Positions 19,323 through 27,093 of a DNA stretch of 58,988 bases are shown here, piece by piece (the first letter of the stretch is position 1; every line of letters starts with the position of its first letter). The stretch is from Syntrophorhabdales bacterium (GTDB lineage: Bacteria > Desulfobacterota > Syntrophorhabdia > Syntrophorhabdales > WCHB1-27). The notes below the pieces were generated by a model, which was given only the letters and a program-made list of their open reading frames with translations, was not told the origin of the DNA and made no database searches. A program made the position numbers and the translations under genes. The stretch covers positions 1 through 58,988 of the forward strand of contig DATKNH010000027.1 in the NCBI GenBank assembly GCA_035541455.1, written 5' to 3'.

Positions 19323-20210
19323 TTACCTTCTCGGGTGGGCTTTATCGTATACCTCCATGATCTTTTCCATGGAGATATGCGTATACTTCTGCGTTGTTGA
19401 AAGTTTCGAGTGGCCGAGGAGTTCCTGGATGCTCCTGAGATCGGCCCCCCCGCCCAGCATGTGTGTTGCAAAGGAATGGCGGATCCCATGGAGTGCAAGA
19501 TCCTTCAACAAACCTGCCCTGAGTTGATGTTTCTTCATGACCTTCAGCAACCCCCGGTAAGAAAGACGCATACCTTGCGCGTTCACAAACAGAGGGCCCT
19601 TGCCGGACGCGCTCACAGCCTCATGCCTCGCGTTCAAGTAAGCCTGTATCGCATCTCGCGCCTTTTCCCCGAAGGGAAGAATCCTCTCCTTGCCGCCCTT
19701 GCCTTTCACCAGTGCCCATAAACCGTCAAGATGCACGCTCCCCCTGTCCAGCCCGAGAGCCTCGCTTGCCCGCATGCCTGTGGAGTATATCAACTCGAAT
19801 ATCGCACGATTTCGGAGGGACAGCCAGGAGTCTGCCGGCAGCGCATCCAGAAAAAGAAACATCTCATCCACCGTGTAGAATTTCGGGAGATGCTTCTCGA
19901 CCCTCGGGTTCTTGACGAGCAGGGCCGGGTTATCATCGATGTATCCCTTCCTTTTGAGATACTTGAAATAGGACCGGATCGTTGCCACCTTTCGGGCTAG
20001 GGACGATTTCTTGAGTCCCTTATAAATGCTCACTATGTAGGCTCTGATGAGTCTATGATCTATCTGATCACCGGGACTCTTTGCCACGAAGGAGATGAAA
20101 CTCTCGAGATCCCCTTCATACGCTCTGATGGTATGAGGCGAAACGCCTTTCTCGGTAGCCAGGTACTCGTAAAAGTTTTCTTTGAGGCTTATAAAGGTTT
20201 CTTTATCCAT
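19323..20210 (-). CDS. xerC: Tyrosine recombinase XerC
   Basis: Site-specific recombinase of 295 residues that resolves chromosome dimers at dif with a XerD partner. The N-terminal core-binding (SAM-like) domain spans residues 7-95. The catalytic residues are visible: Arg in [11 protein letters not shown], His-x-x-Arg in [13 protein letters not shown], His in LLGHSKLS and the tyrosine in TTQKYTH near the end. xerC-hslV-hslU is a familiar order, which favours the housekeeping Xer role over an integrase. Confidence 0.92.
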   Translation of the reverse strand: MDKETFISLKENFYEYLATEKGVSPHTIRAYEGDLESFISFVAKSPGDQIDHRLIRAYIVSIYKGLKKSSLARKVATIRSYFKYLKRKGYIDDNPALLVKNPRVEKHLPKFYTVDEMFLFLDALPADSWLSLRNRAIFELIYSTGMRASEALGLDRGSVHLDGLWALVKGKGGKERILPFGEKARDAIQAYLNARHEAVSASGKGPLFVNAQGMRLSYRGLLKVMKKHQLRAGLLKDLALHGIRHSFATHMLGGGADLRSIQELLGHSKLSTTQKYTHISMEKIMEVYDKAHPRR

Positions 20211-20222
20211 TGTGAAACTACT

Positions 20223-20250
20223 ATTTTATAAACTTTTACCAAATAATCAA
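20223..20250 (-). promoter_or_regulatory. Promoter of the xerC-hslVU-arg run
   Basis: Read on the minus strand, TTGATT (20245-20250), a 16-base spacer and TAAAAT (20223-20228), 12 bases before the xerC start. It may drive the whole run down to lptE. Confidence 0.5.
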
Positions 20251-20389
20251 GTCGATTCCATGATTTTGTGTATCTTGAGCCAATTTAGTTCCCTCGAATA
20301 GCTACAAATTTCGGCCGCCAAGTACGTGATATTTGAACATCGTTCTCGGCTCAGGATCCACCCGCGAGAATCTGGCTGGCGACGACGGC

Positions 20390-20443
20390 CGGGTACCCGC
20401 AACTGGAAAGCGGTTGGGAGGGTAGAGGGGGACCGGGTACCCG
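20390..20443. repeat. Twin CGGGTACCCG palindromes
   Basis: The perfect 10-base palindrome CGGGTACCCG occurs at 20390-20399 and again at 20434-20443, 44 bases centre to centre, inside the gap between xerC and tRNA-His. Same-face spacing of about four helical turns would suit a dimeric DNA-binding protein. Confidence 0.5.
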
Positions 20444-20466
20444 CGTGCGGGTGTCCCATGGATCGA

Positions 20467-20495
20467 TTGACTTTTCCACACAGGTGTGATAAAAA
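20467..20495 (+). promoter_or_regulatory. Promoter of tRNA-His
   Basis: TTGACT at 20467-20472, a 17-base spacer and TAAAAA at 20490-20495, ten bases before the tRNA 5' end. Confidence 0.55.
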
Positions 20496-20505
20496 TCGGG
20501 CCAAC

Positions 20506-20583
20506 GGTGAGTGTAGCTCAGCTGGTTAGAGCACTGGGCTGTGGACCCAGGTGTCGAGGGTTCAAATCCCTTCACTCACCCCA
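20506..20583 (+). tRNA. tRNA-His (GTG anticodon)
   Basis: Full cloverleaf. The acceptor GTGAGTG pairs with CACTCAC, and an extra G at 20506 is available as the G(-1) that marks histidine tRNAs, opposite the discriminator C at 20580. The anticodon loop is TTGTGGA-like around GTG. The T loop is TTCAAAT. The CCA end is encoded (20581-20583). Confidence 0.97.
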
Positions 20584-20654
20584 CTCCACCAAGGTATCAG
20601 TAGCCTGTCGTCAGCGACGGAACAGGAAGCAACGATTCGGGAGAAACACAGCAG

Positions 20655-20831
20655 ATGGACAAAGCGAAACTCAGCGAAAAAATCAAAGCAGTAAGCAAGA
20701 AGGGAAAGATTTCCTGTAACCAGGCATTGAAACTGGCAGAAGAGGAAAAGGTTTCCTCACGAGAGCTTGGCAATCTGCTCAATGAGTTGAAGATAAAGGT
20801 GATGGGCTGCCAGTTGGGCTGCTTTCCTTAA
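20655..20831 (+). CDS. 58-residue CQLGCF winged-helix-like protein
   Basis: Short gene starting at ATG 20655, just after tRNA-His. It encodes about 58 residues, rich in Lys and Glu with predicted helices (ISCNQALKLAEEEKVSSRELGNLLNELKIKV) and ends in MGCQLGCFP. The helical pattern resembles a small winged-helix fold, and the Cys-x3-Cys tail suggests metal or iron-sulfur binding. From memory, similar short proteins with this CQLGCF ending occur in anaerobic Deltaproteobacteria, function unknown. It may be transcribed with the tRNA. Confidence 0.6.
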   Translation: MDKAKLSEKIKAVSKKGKISCNQALKLAEEEKVSSRELGNLLNELKIKVMGCQLGCFP

Positions 20832-20874
20832 GATAGGGCTGCGACAAGACAAATAAAGGCTTTTCTTTCTTGAG

Positions 20875-21462
20875 TCAGTACAGCCAGAACCTGTTGTGTG
20901 GTATCCCGCCCGTTGGCTTGCGTTGGGCAAGCTGTCTTTCGTAGATCGTCTTTGAATAGATGTAGAGTTCGCCCTGATAAGTGACTTCATTATAGTCGAG
21001 CGTCATAGCGCTCTGGTCGCCCACCCAGTAGTATCGTTCCACGCGCCAATCAGGTTTATGCCAGAATTCAAATCTTTCAAAGCACATGGCTTTCAGCGCT
21101 TCCCAATTTCCGAGGCCTTCGACGCCAAACACCAGAGAGGAGTAAATCCCTCTCCAGAACCCATACCGCACGTACGCGAGCTTCACATCACCCATTTGGA
21201 GTACGTCACCGTCATTCGCGTAGTAAAGCTCTGCAGGATTCCGCGGATCGTAGCTTGTCAACCTCATACCCTTCAACTCGCCCAGGTACTGTCCCCATCG
21301 AAGGCCATTGAACTGGCCAGGGTCATTCGGGAGGAAGTTCCCGCTGGAGCCAATAAGGCTCCACGCCGCGCACCCTGCAGCAGGTAAGAAAAAGACGGAT
21401 ATGGCCAGAACCGCGGCAATGATCGTAACAAGGCCCGTCCTGCGAGGTATCGTCGGCTTCAT
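20875..21462 (-). CDS. Lipoprotein of unknown function
   Basis: 195 residues with a lipoprotein signal: basic start KPTIPRR, hydrophobic stretch and PAAGC (Cys31). The mature part has WGQYLGELKGM, GDVLQMGDVKLAYVRYGFWRGIYSS and WEALKAMCFERFE, a compact domain with many aromatic residues. I do not assign a function. The layout (short signal, then one domain) suggests a periplasmic or outer-membrane-attached protein. The ribosome binding site is very strong (AGGAGGAGG). It is a single gene, transcribed opposite to tRNA-His and the CQLGCF gene. Confidence 0.7.
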   Translation of the reverse strand: MKPTIPRRTGLVTIIAAVLAISVFFLPAAGCAAWSLIGSSGNFLPNDPGQFNGLRWGQYLGELKGMRLTSYDPRNPAELYYANDGDVLQMGDVKLAYVRYGFWRGIYSSLVFGVEGLGNWEALKAMCFERFEFWHKPDWRVERYYWVGDQSAMTLDYNEVTYQGELYIYSKTIYERQLAQRKPTGGIPHNRFWLY

Positions 21463-21735
21463 GCTGTTCCTCCTCCTTCTGCGAGGCGGTTGTTGATGTC
21501 CCTGCCATCGTTGGCAAGCGAGCCTCTCATCTGCAGAAACGCGTCAGATCTTTAGCCTTCCCAGAAGAGACTACTCTGCTCACCCTGCAAACTTAGCAAT
21601 TATCGTTCCACAATTCGGGATCAGGAACCCCCTCCTTGCTTTTCGACATACCTTCCGATTTTCTTAAGCTCAGCGGGTGAACGAGACATATGCGATCATC
21701 CTCGTGTAAAGCTCTTCCTGTGAAGAGACCTTGAC
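21463..21735. other. Gap without a recognised gene
   Basis: Between the lipoprotein and the DUF35 gene. Only short unsupported frames are seen. It must hold the lipoprotein promoter, but no clear -35/-10 pair was found. Confidence 0.4.
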
Positions 21736-21772
21736 AAAAAAACAGGGGCCTGCCCAAATGGTCAGACCCCTG
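21736..21772 (-). terminator. Terminator of the ruvX-mltG-thiolase-DUF35 run
   Basis: On the minus strand CAGGGGTCTGACC pairs with GGCAGGCCCCTG and is followed by TTTTTTT (21742-21736). It is about 20 bases after the DUF35 stop. Confidence 0.85.
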
Positions 21773-21791
21773 CGCTGTTTGTGCCACAGAC

Positions 21792-22205
21792 TTACGCTTT
21801 TACTATCTCAAAGGTGATCTGGCCGTCATCATATTTGAGCGGGCGGGTGGTAACGGCCATGCCCACTTTCACGTCTTCCGGCTTTACATCCTTTGCAAGT
21901 CGGGCGAAAAGTTTCAGGCCGTCGCCGAAATCAACTACACCCATCGTGTACGGAGGATCTCCCTCGAAGCCGAACGGTGCATAGTAGGCGGTGGTGAAGG
22001 TTTCGAGCGTTCCTTTTTTGGGCATCTCGAACCACTCCATGTTCTTGGAAAAACATTTGGCGCAGTCCGCCCTCGGCGGAAAAAATTTCGCACCGCAATC
22101 TTTGCACAAAGTCCCTTCGATCTTTCCCTCACCGAGGAAGTCTACAAACTTTCCGGTTTTCGTCATAGCTGTAAAGCTTTTTCTTCCAAATTTTTCGAAT
22201 CCCAT
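21792..22205 (-). CDS. DUF35 zinc-ribbon/OB-fold protein, thiolase partner
   Basis: 137 residues. A rubredoxin-like zinc ribbon comes first (CKDCGAKFFPPRADCAKC, residues 37-54), then an OB-fold of about 80 residues. Such proteins bind CoA thioesters and form complexes with SCP2-type thiolases; the benzoylsuccinyl-CoA thiolase BbsAB and acetoacetyl-CoA systems of archaea are examples. It starts three bases after the thiolase gene stops, so they almost certainly form one complex. Confidence 0.88.
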   Translation of the reverse strand: MGFEKFGRKSFTAMTKTGKFVDFLGEGKIEGTLCKDCGAKFFPPRADCAKCFSKNMEWFEMPKKGTLETFTTAYYAPFGFEGDPPYTMGVVDFGDGLKLFARLAKDVKPEDVKVGMAVTTRPLKYDDGQITFEIVKA

Positions 22206-22208
22206 GGT

Positions 22209-23390
22209 TCACCTCCCGAATATTGTAACGTTTCCGTAAAGTCCAACGCCGCCCACATTGTGGACAAGGCCGATACCAGGGTCACCGGGTACCTGCATCG
22301 GACCCGCCTCGCCACGGAGTTGCAGCACAATGGTGCGCATCTGCGATCCGCCCGTTGCGCCGATAGGGTGGCCCTTCGAGAGGAGCCCGCCATCAACATT
22401 AACCGGTATCCTTCCGTCCTTATACGTGGCCTTTTCGCGAATGAGTTGCTTCCCCTCGCCCATTGGAGCAAAACCCAGACCCTCATAGGCCATGATTTCG
22501 GCAATGGTGAAACAGTCATGGACCTCTGCTACCTTCACCTCTTTTGCAGTAATGCCTGCCATGTTGTACGCCTGGGCAGCTGCGCCGTAGCCCACGCTGA
22601 GGCCTTTTGCGAAATCGGGCCGTGCAGCCATGTTCACCGCTTCAGATGCCGCACCGATGCCAATTATCCAGATGGGCTTCTTTGAAAAGGCTTTCGCTTT
22701 CTCCTTGTTGGCGAGAATCAAGCACGAGCTTCCATCCGCATTTGCACAGGCGTCCCCTACCCGCAACGGCCAGGCAACGGGTGCTGCCATCTTTGCTTCA
22801 GGATTAGAAGGGTTAAAGTCTTCGGCTTTCACGCCCTTGCGGTAGACGGCTCTTTCGTTGATAACGCCATAGCTCGCCGACTTCAGCCTGACATTCATCA
22901 GGTCGTCGTGTGTGAGTCCGTTTTTCGCCATGTACGCCTGGGCATAGAGGGCGTAGTAGGCTGGCATCATGGTGCCGAAAGGCGCCTCCCACTGAATGTC
23001 GGCGCCGCGTCCCATTCTCTCCTGGGACTCGGCTGACGTGATCTCAGACATTTTCTGAAACCCGAGCACGCACACGACATCGTGAAGACCCGATTTTATC
23101 ATGCTGTAGCCTACCTTCACACCCGCGCTGCTCGAGGAGCAGACGGTTTCGATGTAGAACGTTGGCTGCGGAATAAGACCGAGGTACTCCGCCAGCACGC
23201 CGGCTGGCGATCTCTGCTTGTCGTACTCCGGCGCTGAACAGAACACAGACGCCCCGACATCTTTCTGGGTAATGCCCGCATCCTTCATCGCCTCCCTGAA
23301 GGCCTCAAATGCCAACTCCCTGATCGATCCCTCATACCCCCTCACAAAAAAACTCTGGCCTACACCAATCACTGCTACCTCTTTTTCCAT
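22209..23390 (-). CDS. SCP2-type thiolase family protein
   Basis: Thiolase-fold enzyme of 393 residues. The nucleophilic cysteine is in IETVCSSSSAGVKVG near residue 88, the catalytic histidine pair in EVHDCFTIAEIMAYE and GGLLSKGHPIGATGG. It lacks the C-terminal CxG of classical thiolases, which fits the SCP-x / DUF35-partner class. The probable reaction is thiolytic cleavage (or condensation) of a beta-ketoacyl-CoA. Close to the aromatic cluster, an arylated or alicyclic ketoacyl-CoA is possible, which is inference. Confidence 0.85.
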   Translation of the reverse strand: MEKEVAVIGVGQSFFVRGYEGSIRELAFEAFREAMKDAGITQKDVGASVFCSAPEYDKQRSPAGVLAEYLGLIPQPTFYIETVCSSSSAGVKVGYSMIKSGLHDVVCVLGFQKMSEITSAESQERMGRGADIQWEAPFGTMMPAYYALYAQAYMAKNGLTHDDLMNVRLKSASYGVINERAVYRKGVKAEDFNPSNPEAKMAAPVAWPLRVGDACANADGSSCLILANKEKAKAFSKKPIWIIGIGAASEAVNMAARPDFAKGLSVGYGAAAQAYNMAGITAKEVKVAEVHDCFTIAEIMAYEGLGFAPMGEGKQLIREKATYKDGRIPVNVDGGLLSKGHPIGATGGSQMRTIVLQLRGEAGPMQVPGDPGIGLVHNVGGVGLYGNVTIFGR

Positions 23391-23409
23391 AGAATCGCCT
23401 CCTTGTTGC

Positions 23410-24414
23410 TTATGGTTTCTTCTTCTTATTCTTTTGGTACATGGTCACGAATTGATTGTGCTGGCTGATCTGCCTTGAGAAGACGTGGGTTCCATCATTT
23501 CTTGACACAAAGTAGAGCGCGTCGGTGGGCGCCGGGTAAAGCACTGCCATCAGGGAGCTCGTGGACGGGTTACATATCGGCCCTTTTGGCAAACCCCTGA
23601 GCCTGTATGTATTGTACGCGGTCGGCTTCTCAAGGTCAGCCCTTGTCAGCGCTTTGGGCGTCATCCCGATACCGTACATGACCGTCGGGTCAGAATCGAG
23701 ACTCATGCCTTCCCGAAGCCGATTGTGGAAGACGGCAGAAATCATAGGTTTTTCAGGCTCAATCTTCGCCTCTTTCTCGATCATGGAAGCTAGAATCACA
23801 ACGTCGCCGGGGGTCATGCGGAACTCGGCCATCCGCGCTCTCACATCCTCCCTCTCAAAGAAAACAAAGGTTCTTCGCACAATTCTTTCGAGGAAAGCGT
23901 CTACATCCGTTTCCTTGCTATAGAAATAGGTGTCCGGCGCAAGATAGCCTTCGAGGCTGTCGCCCGGAATGGTAAGCTTGTTCAAGAATGCAGTATCTGT
24001 GGCCAGCCGGAAAAAAGCATCTTTCTTCATGATACCTGCCTTTTCCATGGCCTCTCCAACGCCGTTAAGATTGTAGCCCTCCACAAGCGTGAGCGTGTAA
24101 ATTTTCCTCTGCCCTGCTGCCATCTTTGCTGCTATCTGAGCGATGGACATCTGCGTGCTCAATTCATATTCACCCGCTATGATCTTGCCTTTATGCATCA
24201 CGTATGAGCAGGCCAAGAAAAGCCACTCCGAGCGAATCAGGCCCTCTTCTTCCAGGAGATTTGCCACTTCCTTAAGATGCGTACCTCTCTTGATAACAAC
24301 TGATTTGACGTTCCTTTTCGTATCCCGAGGGATGCTGGCAAAGATCACCGGCTGGCTCACCAGAAGGAGCGCAACCGCTGCGGCAATGATCCTCTTATCC
24401 CTTTTTGTGAGCAT
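23410..24414 (-). CDS. mltG: Endolytic murein transglycosylase MltG
   Basis: Inner-membrane transglycosylase that cuts nascent glycan strands and ends peptidoglycan chain growth. 334 residues with an N-terminal membrane helix (IIAAAVALLLVSQPVIFA). A LysM-like part follows, and the YceG domain holds the catalytic glutamate in ILASMIEKEAKIEPEKPMISAVFHNRL near residue 213. YNTYRLRGLPKGPICNPS is the conserved end. It overlaps ruvX by 20 bases. Confidence 0.94.
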   Translation of the reverse strand: MLTKRDKRIIAAAVALLLVSQPVIFASIPRDTKRNVKSVVIKRGTHLKEVANLLEEEGLIRSEWLFLACSYVMHKGKIIAGEYELSTQMSIAQIAAKMAAGQRKIYTLTLVEGYNLNGVGEAMEKAGIMKKDAFFRLATDTAFLNKLTIPGDSLEGYLAPDTYFYSKETDVDAFLERIVRRTFVFFEREDVRARMAEFRMTPGDVVILASMIEKEAKIEPEKPMISAVFHNRLREGMSLDSDPTVMYGIGMTPKALTRADLEKPTAYNTYRLRGLPKGPICNPSTSSLMAVLYPAPTDALYFVSRNDGTHVFSRQISQHNQFVTMYQKNKKKKP

Positions 24415-24826
24415 CGAGAAATCCCTGAAGGATAATTTGCGCCGCCATCATATCTATGTAGGGTTTGCGTTTCTTGTGTTTGTACTCATGCATGTCAAAG
24501 ATGCGGTGAGCTTCATCTGTTGAGAATCGCTCATCCCACAGATCGACGGGCACGTGCGTCTTCTCTTCTATCTTTCTGGCAAACTCGACGATCGCTTCTG
24601 CTTTCTTCCCGATCGAGCCGTCCAGGTTCTTGGGAAGGCCGCACACGATCCGGGATACGTCGTACTCTCTTACCAATTTCTTCACCTCATCGATGTCCTG
24701 TGCCAGCGATCCTCGCTGATACAGCTTGAGAGGCTGGGCTATGCTGGCTTGAGAGTCTGAAATGGCAATGCCTATCCGTTTTTCTCCGACGTCAAGGGAG
24801 AGCGTGCGCACGGCACAGAATATCAT
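24395..24826 (-). CDS. ruvX: RuvX/YqgF Holliday-junction resolvase-like protein
   Basis: Putative pre-16S rRNA nuclease (YqgF), RNase H fold, 143 residues from ATG 24826. LSLDVGEKRIGIAISD carries the first acidic residue, VCGLPKNLDG and VDLWDERFST the next, and DMMAAQIILQGFLD the last aspartate. A longer frame from 24871 has no homologous extension. The GTG at 24811 is another possible start. ruvX-mltG is a common pair. Confidence 0.9.
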   Translation of the reverse strand: MIFCAVRTLSLDVGEKRIGIAISDSQASIAQPLKLYQRGSLAQDIDEVKKLVREYDVSRIVCGLPKNLDGSIGKKAEAIVEFARKIEEKTHVPVDLWDERFSTDEAHRIFDMHEYKHKKRKPYIDMMAAQIILQGFLDAHKKG

Positions 24827-25031
24827 GGCGGCTGTCGCCTGTTCAAGAACAAAAAGACGCAGACGCTCCAAGAAAACCTGGGTGCAGGATCACTGACCAG
24901 CCCGAATGAAACTCTATCATTGTCCTGCTTGCTGCATATCGTCGCGACAACCACTCCCTTTCGGACAACGTCTCTTAATCTCTTGTCTCACATACGCGTC
25001 CGGCTTCACAAGCGAAGAACCCTTAAATATC

Positions 25032-25090
25032 GGTCCTTTTTAGGCTATTTTTGTCTTGACATCGTTTTGCGTTGCGGATAAAATAGGACC
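25032..25090. promoter_or_regulatory. Inverted hexamers flanking the ring-cleavage promoter
   Basis: GGTCCTTTTTA at 25032-25042 and, inverted, TAAAATAGGACC at 25079-25090. They sit just upstream of the -35 box and at the expected transcription start, 53 bases apart centre to centre, about five helical turns. They look like paired operator halves. The regulator is unknown. Confidence 0.45.
25056..25084 (+). promoter_or_regulatory. Strong sigma-70 promoter of the aromatic-ring cluster
   Basis: Perfect TTGACA at 25056-25061, a 17-base spacer and TAAAAT at 25079-25084, about 43 bases before the SDR start codon. It is the best promoter match in the window. Confidence 0.85.
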
Positions 25091-25126
25091 AAATTGTAAT
25101 AATTTTCACAAAATCGCAAGGAGACT

Positions 25127-25885
25127 ATGCCCATGAAACTAGAAGGCAAGAACGCGGTGGTTACAGGGGGAGGACGGGGCGTGGGCAGGGCGATTTGCCT
25201 GGACTTCGCTAAGCAGGGCGCGAACGTTGTGGTCAATTACGCCTCCAACGACAAGGCAGCCAAGGAAGTTGTGGGTATGATTGAGGGGATGGGGCGGAAA
25301 GCGGTCGCAGTCCAGGGCGATGTCGCCAGAAAGGAGGATGCACAGAAAATCATTGAAACTTGCGTACAGAGCTTTGGCTCGGTTCATATCCTCGTGAATA
25401 ACGCAGGAGTTTCAAAGCCGTCCATGCTCCACAAAATGTCAGTGGAGACATGGGATGAGGTGGTTAACATTCAGATGAGAGGGCCGTGGCTCTGCATCCA
25501 GGCAGCATCCAAGTATTTCATGGAACAGAATTACGGCCGGATTATAAACGTGACATCCGTAGCCGGCGTTGTGGGAACCATAGGTCAGATTAACTACGCG
25601 GCTGCAAAGGGAGGCGTAATCTCCTTGACCAAGTCTGCTGCAAGAGAACTGGCAAAGTTCAACGTCACCTGCAATGTCATATCGCTTGGAATTGTCACCA
25701 CTGAAATGACCCACACGATATCTACCGACGAAAAATTGAAAGAGATTTACACGCGACGGATTTTGCTGGGTCGTTATGCTGAGCCGGAAGATGTATCGCC
25801 AGCCTTTACCTTCTTTGCCTCTGACGATGCCCGCTACATCACCGGTCAACTCCTGTGCGTTGACGGCGGTTACGGCATGACGTAA
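25127..25885 (+). CDS. Short-chain dehydrogenase/reductase of the aromatic cluster
   Basis: SDR-fold NAD(P) oxidoreductase of 252 residues. The cofactor motif is TGGGRGVGRAI near residue 13, then NNAG (NNAGVS). The catalytic serine is in VTSVAG near 142, with Tyr-x3-Lys in NYAAAKGG. The C-terminus has the usual SDR end, GQLLCVDGGYGM. It looks like FabG-type 3-oxoacyl reductases. As the first gene behind the strong promoter, it may oxidise a hydroxyacyl-CoA after ring opening, which is inference. ATG at 25127 is only 3 bases from AAGGAG; ATG at 25133 has better spacing (9) and may be used. Confidence 0.88.
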   Translation: MPMKLEGKNAVVTGGGRGVGRAICLDFAKQGANVVVNYASNDKAAKEVVGMIEGMGRKAVAVQGDVARKEDAQKIIETCVQSFGSVHILVNNAGVSKPSMLHKMSVETWDEVVNIQMRGPWLCIQAASKYFMEQNYGRIINVTSVAGVVGTIGQINYAAAKGGVISLTKSAARELAKFNVTCNVISLGIVTTEMTHTISTDEKLKEIYTRRILLGRYAEPEDVSPAFTFFASDDARYITGQLLCVDGGYGMT

Positions 25886-25951
25886 GAACCCGAAGAAGGC
25901 GAGTAGGAGATCAGAAGTCCCAATCACACATTTTAAGAAGGAGGTGTTTCA

Positions 25952-27061
25952 ATGGCTGATGTACCGACGACAATAAAGACGTGGCAGATGAAGACGCCAT
26001 GGGGTAAGAACAAGGAGACCGGAGAGGTCATACAGGGGAAGCTCGAACAGACAGAGATACCTGTGCCGCCCCTGAAAGAGGGTGATGTCCTCGTTCAGGT
26101 TGCAGGATGCGGCGTTTGCCATACAGACCTCGGCTATTTCTATGACGGTGTTCCGACGGTGAGCAAGCCCCCGCTGACGCTGGGCCATGAGATCGCGGGG
26201 ACTGTGGTCGCAGGCGATGCAGCCTGGATCGGCAAAGAGGTGATCGTTCCTGCCGTCATGCCCTGCCGCAAATGCGCTCTTTGCAAGACGGGTCGCGGCA
26301 ACCGTTGCCTTGCGCAGTTGATGCCGGGTAATTCTCTGGGTATTTACGGCGGCTTCTCCAGCCACATTCCGGTTCCCGCAATCGATCTGTGCCTGGTACA
26401 GGATAAGAAAGGTTACGCCCTGGAACAGCTGGCCGTAATTGCGGATGCAGTTACCACTCCATATCAGGCGGCGAAACGAGCAGACCTTCAGCCGGGCGAC
26501 AACGTGATCGTCATCGGCGCCACCGGCGGCGTGGGCGTGTACGTGGCGCAGACCTTGAGAGCGCTGGGCGCAAAGTCTGTGATCGGTATTGCGAGAAATC
26601 CTGACAAACTGAAGAGGGCCCTGGAGTACGGCTGCGACGCCGTTATCAGCACCGTCGACAAGACAAACAAAGATGTCGTCGGCGAATGGAGAAACTATTG
26701 CAAAGCGAAGGGCGTGCCCAATACCGGTTGGAAGATTTTCGAAGTTACCGGTACTAAAGCCGGACAGGATCTCGCACTTGATCTGCTCTCCTTCGTGGGG
26801 AAACTGATCCTCGTTGGCTTCGGCATGGCCAAGAGCGAGTATATGATGTCCAAGCTGATGGCCTTTGATGCTGAGATCATAGGGACGTGGGGCTGTCTGC
26901 CTGAATATTACCCGATCGTCCTTGACATGGTTCTGAACAAGAAGATCGTGATCGACCCGTTCGTCGAAGTGAGACCGATGAGCACGATCGCGGCAACATT
27001 CGACGAGATACACAAGGCAGGATCACCTGCAAAAAGAGTTGTGTTGAAGCCAGACTTTTAA
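25952..27061 (+). CDS. had: 6-hydroxycyclohex-1-ene-1-carbonyl-CoA dehydrogenase
   Basis: Zinc alcohol-dehydrogenase-family enzyme, 369 residues, close to Had (BamQ) of anaerobic benzoate degraders. It oxidises 6-hydroxycyclohex-1-ene-1-carbonyl-CoA to the 6-oxo compound with NAD. Catalytic zinc residues are in GCGVCHTDLG and GHEIAG; the structural four-cysteine zinc loop is CRKCALCKTGRGNRC; the Rossmann motif is GATGGVGVYVAQ. The next gene acts on its product, which supports the specific call. A strong GGAGG precedes the ATG. Confidence 0.92.
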   Translation: MADVPTTIKTWQMKTPWGKNKETGEVIQGKLEQTEIPVPPLKEGDVLVQVAGCGVCHTDLGYFYDGVPTVSKPPLTLGHEIAGTVVAGDAAWIGKEVIVPAVMPCRKCALCKTGRGNRCLAQLMPGNSLGIYGGFSSHIPVPAIDLCLVQDKKGYALEQLAVIADAVTTPYQAAKRADLQPGDNVIVIGATGGVGVYVAQTLRALGAKSVIGIARNPDKLKRALEYGCDAVISTVDKTNKDVVGEWRNYCKAKGVPNTGWKIFEVTGTKAGQDLALDLLSFVGKLILVGFGMAKSEYMMSKLMAFDAEIIGTWGCLPEYYPIVLDMVLNKKIVIDPFVEVRPMSTIAATFDEIHKAGSPAKRVVLKPDF

Positions 27062-27093
27062 GGTTGAAACAATAAACTATCAGGAGGAGAACT

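Noticed and set aside
19319-19498. 60-residue N-terminal extension of HslV
   Set aside because: Would overlap xerC and block the N-terminal threonine from being exposed.
20486-20719. Frame through tRNA-His
   Set aside because: Covers the tRNA gene itself; coding is implausible.
25949-27013. Long minus-strand frame (354 codons) over had
   Set aside because: Antisense shadow of a well-supported zinc dehydrogenase; no family signature and no ribosome binding site.
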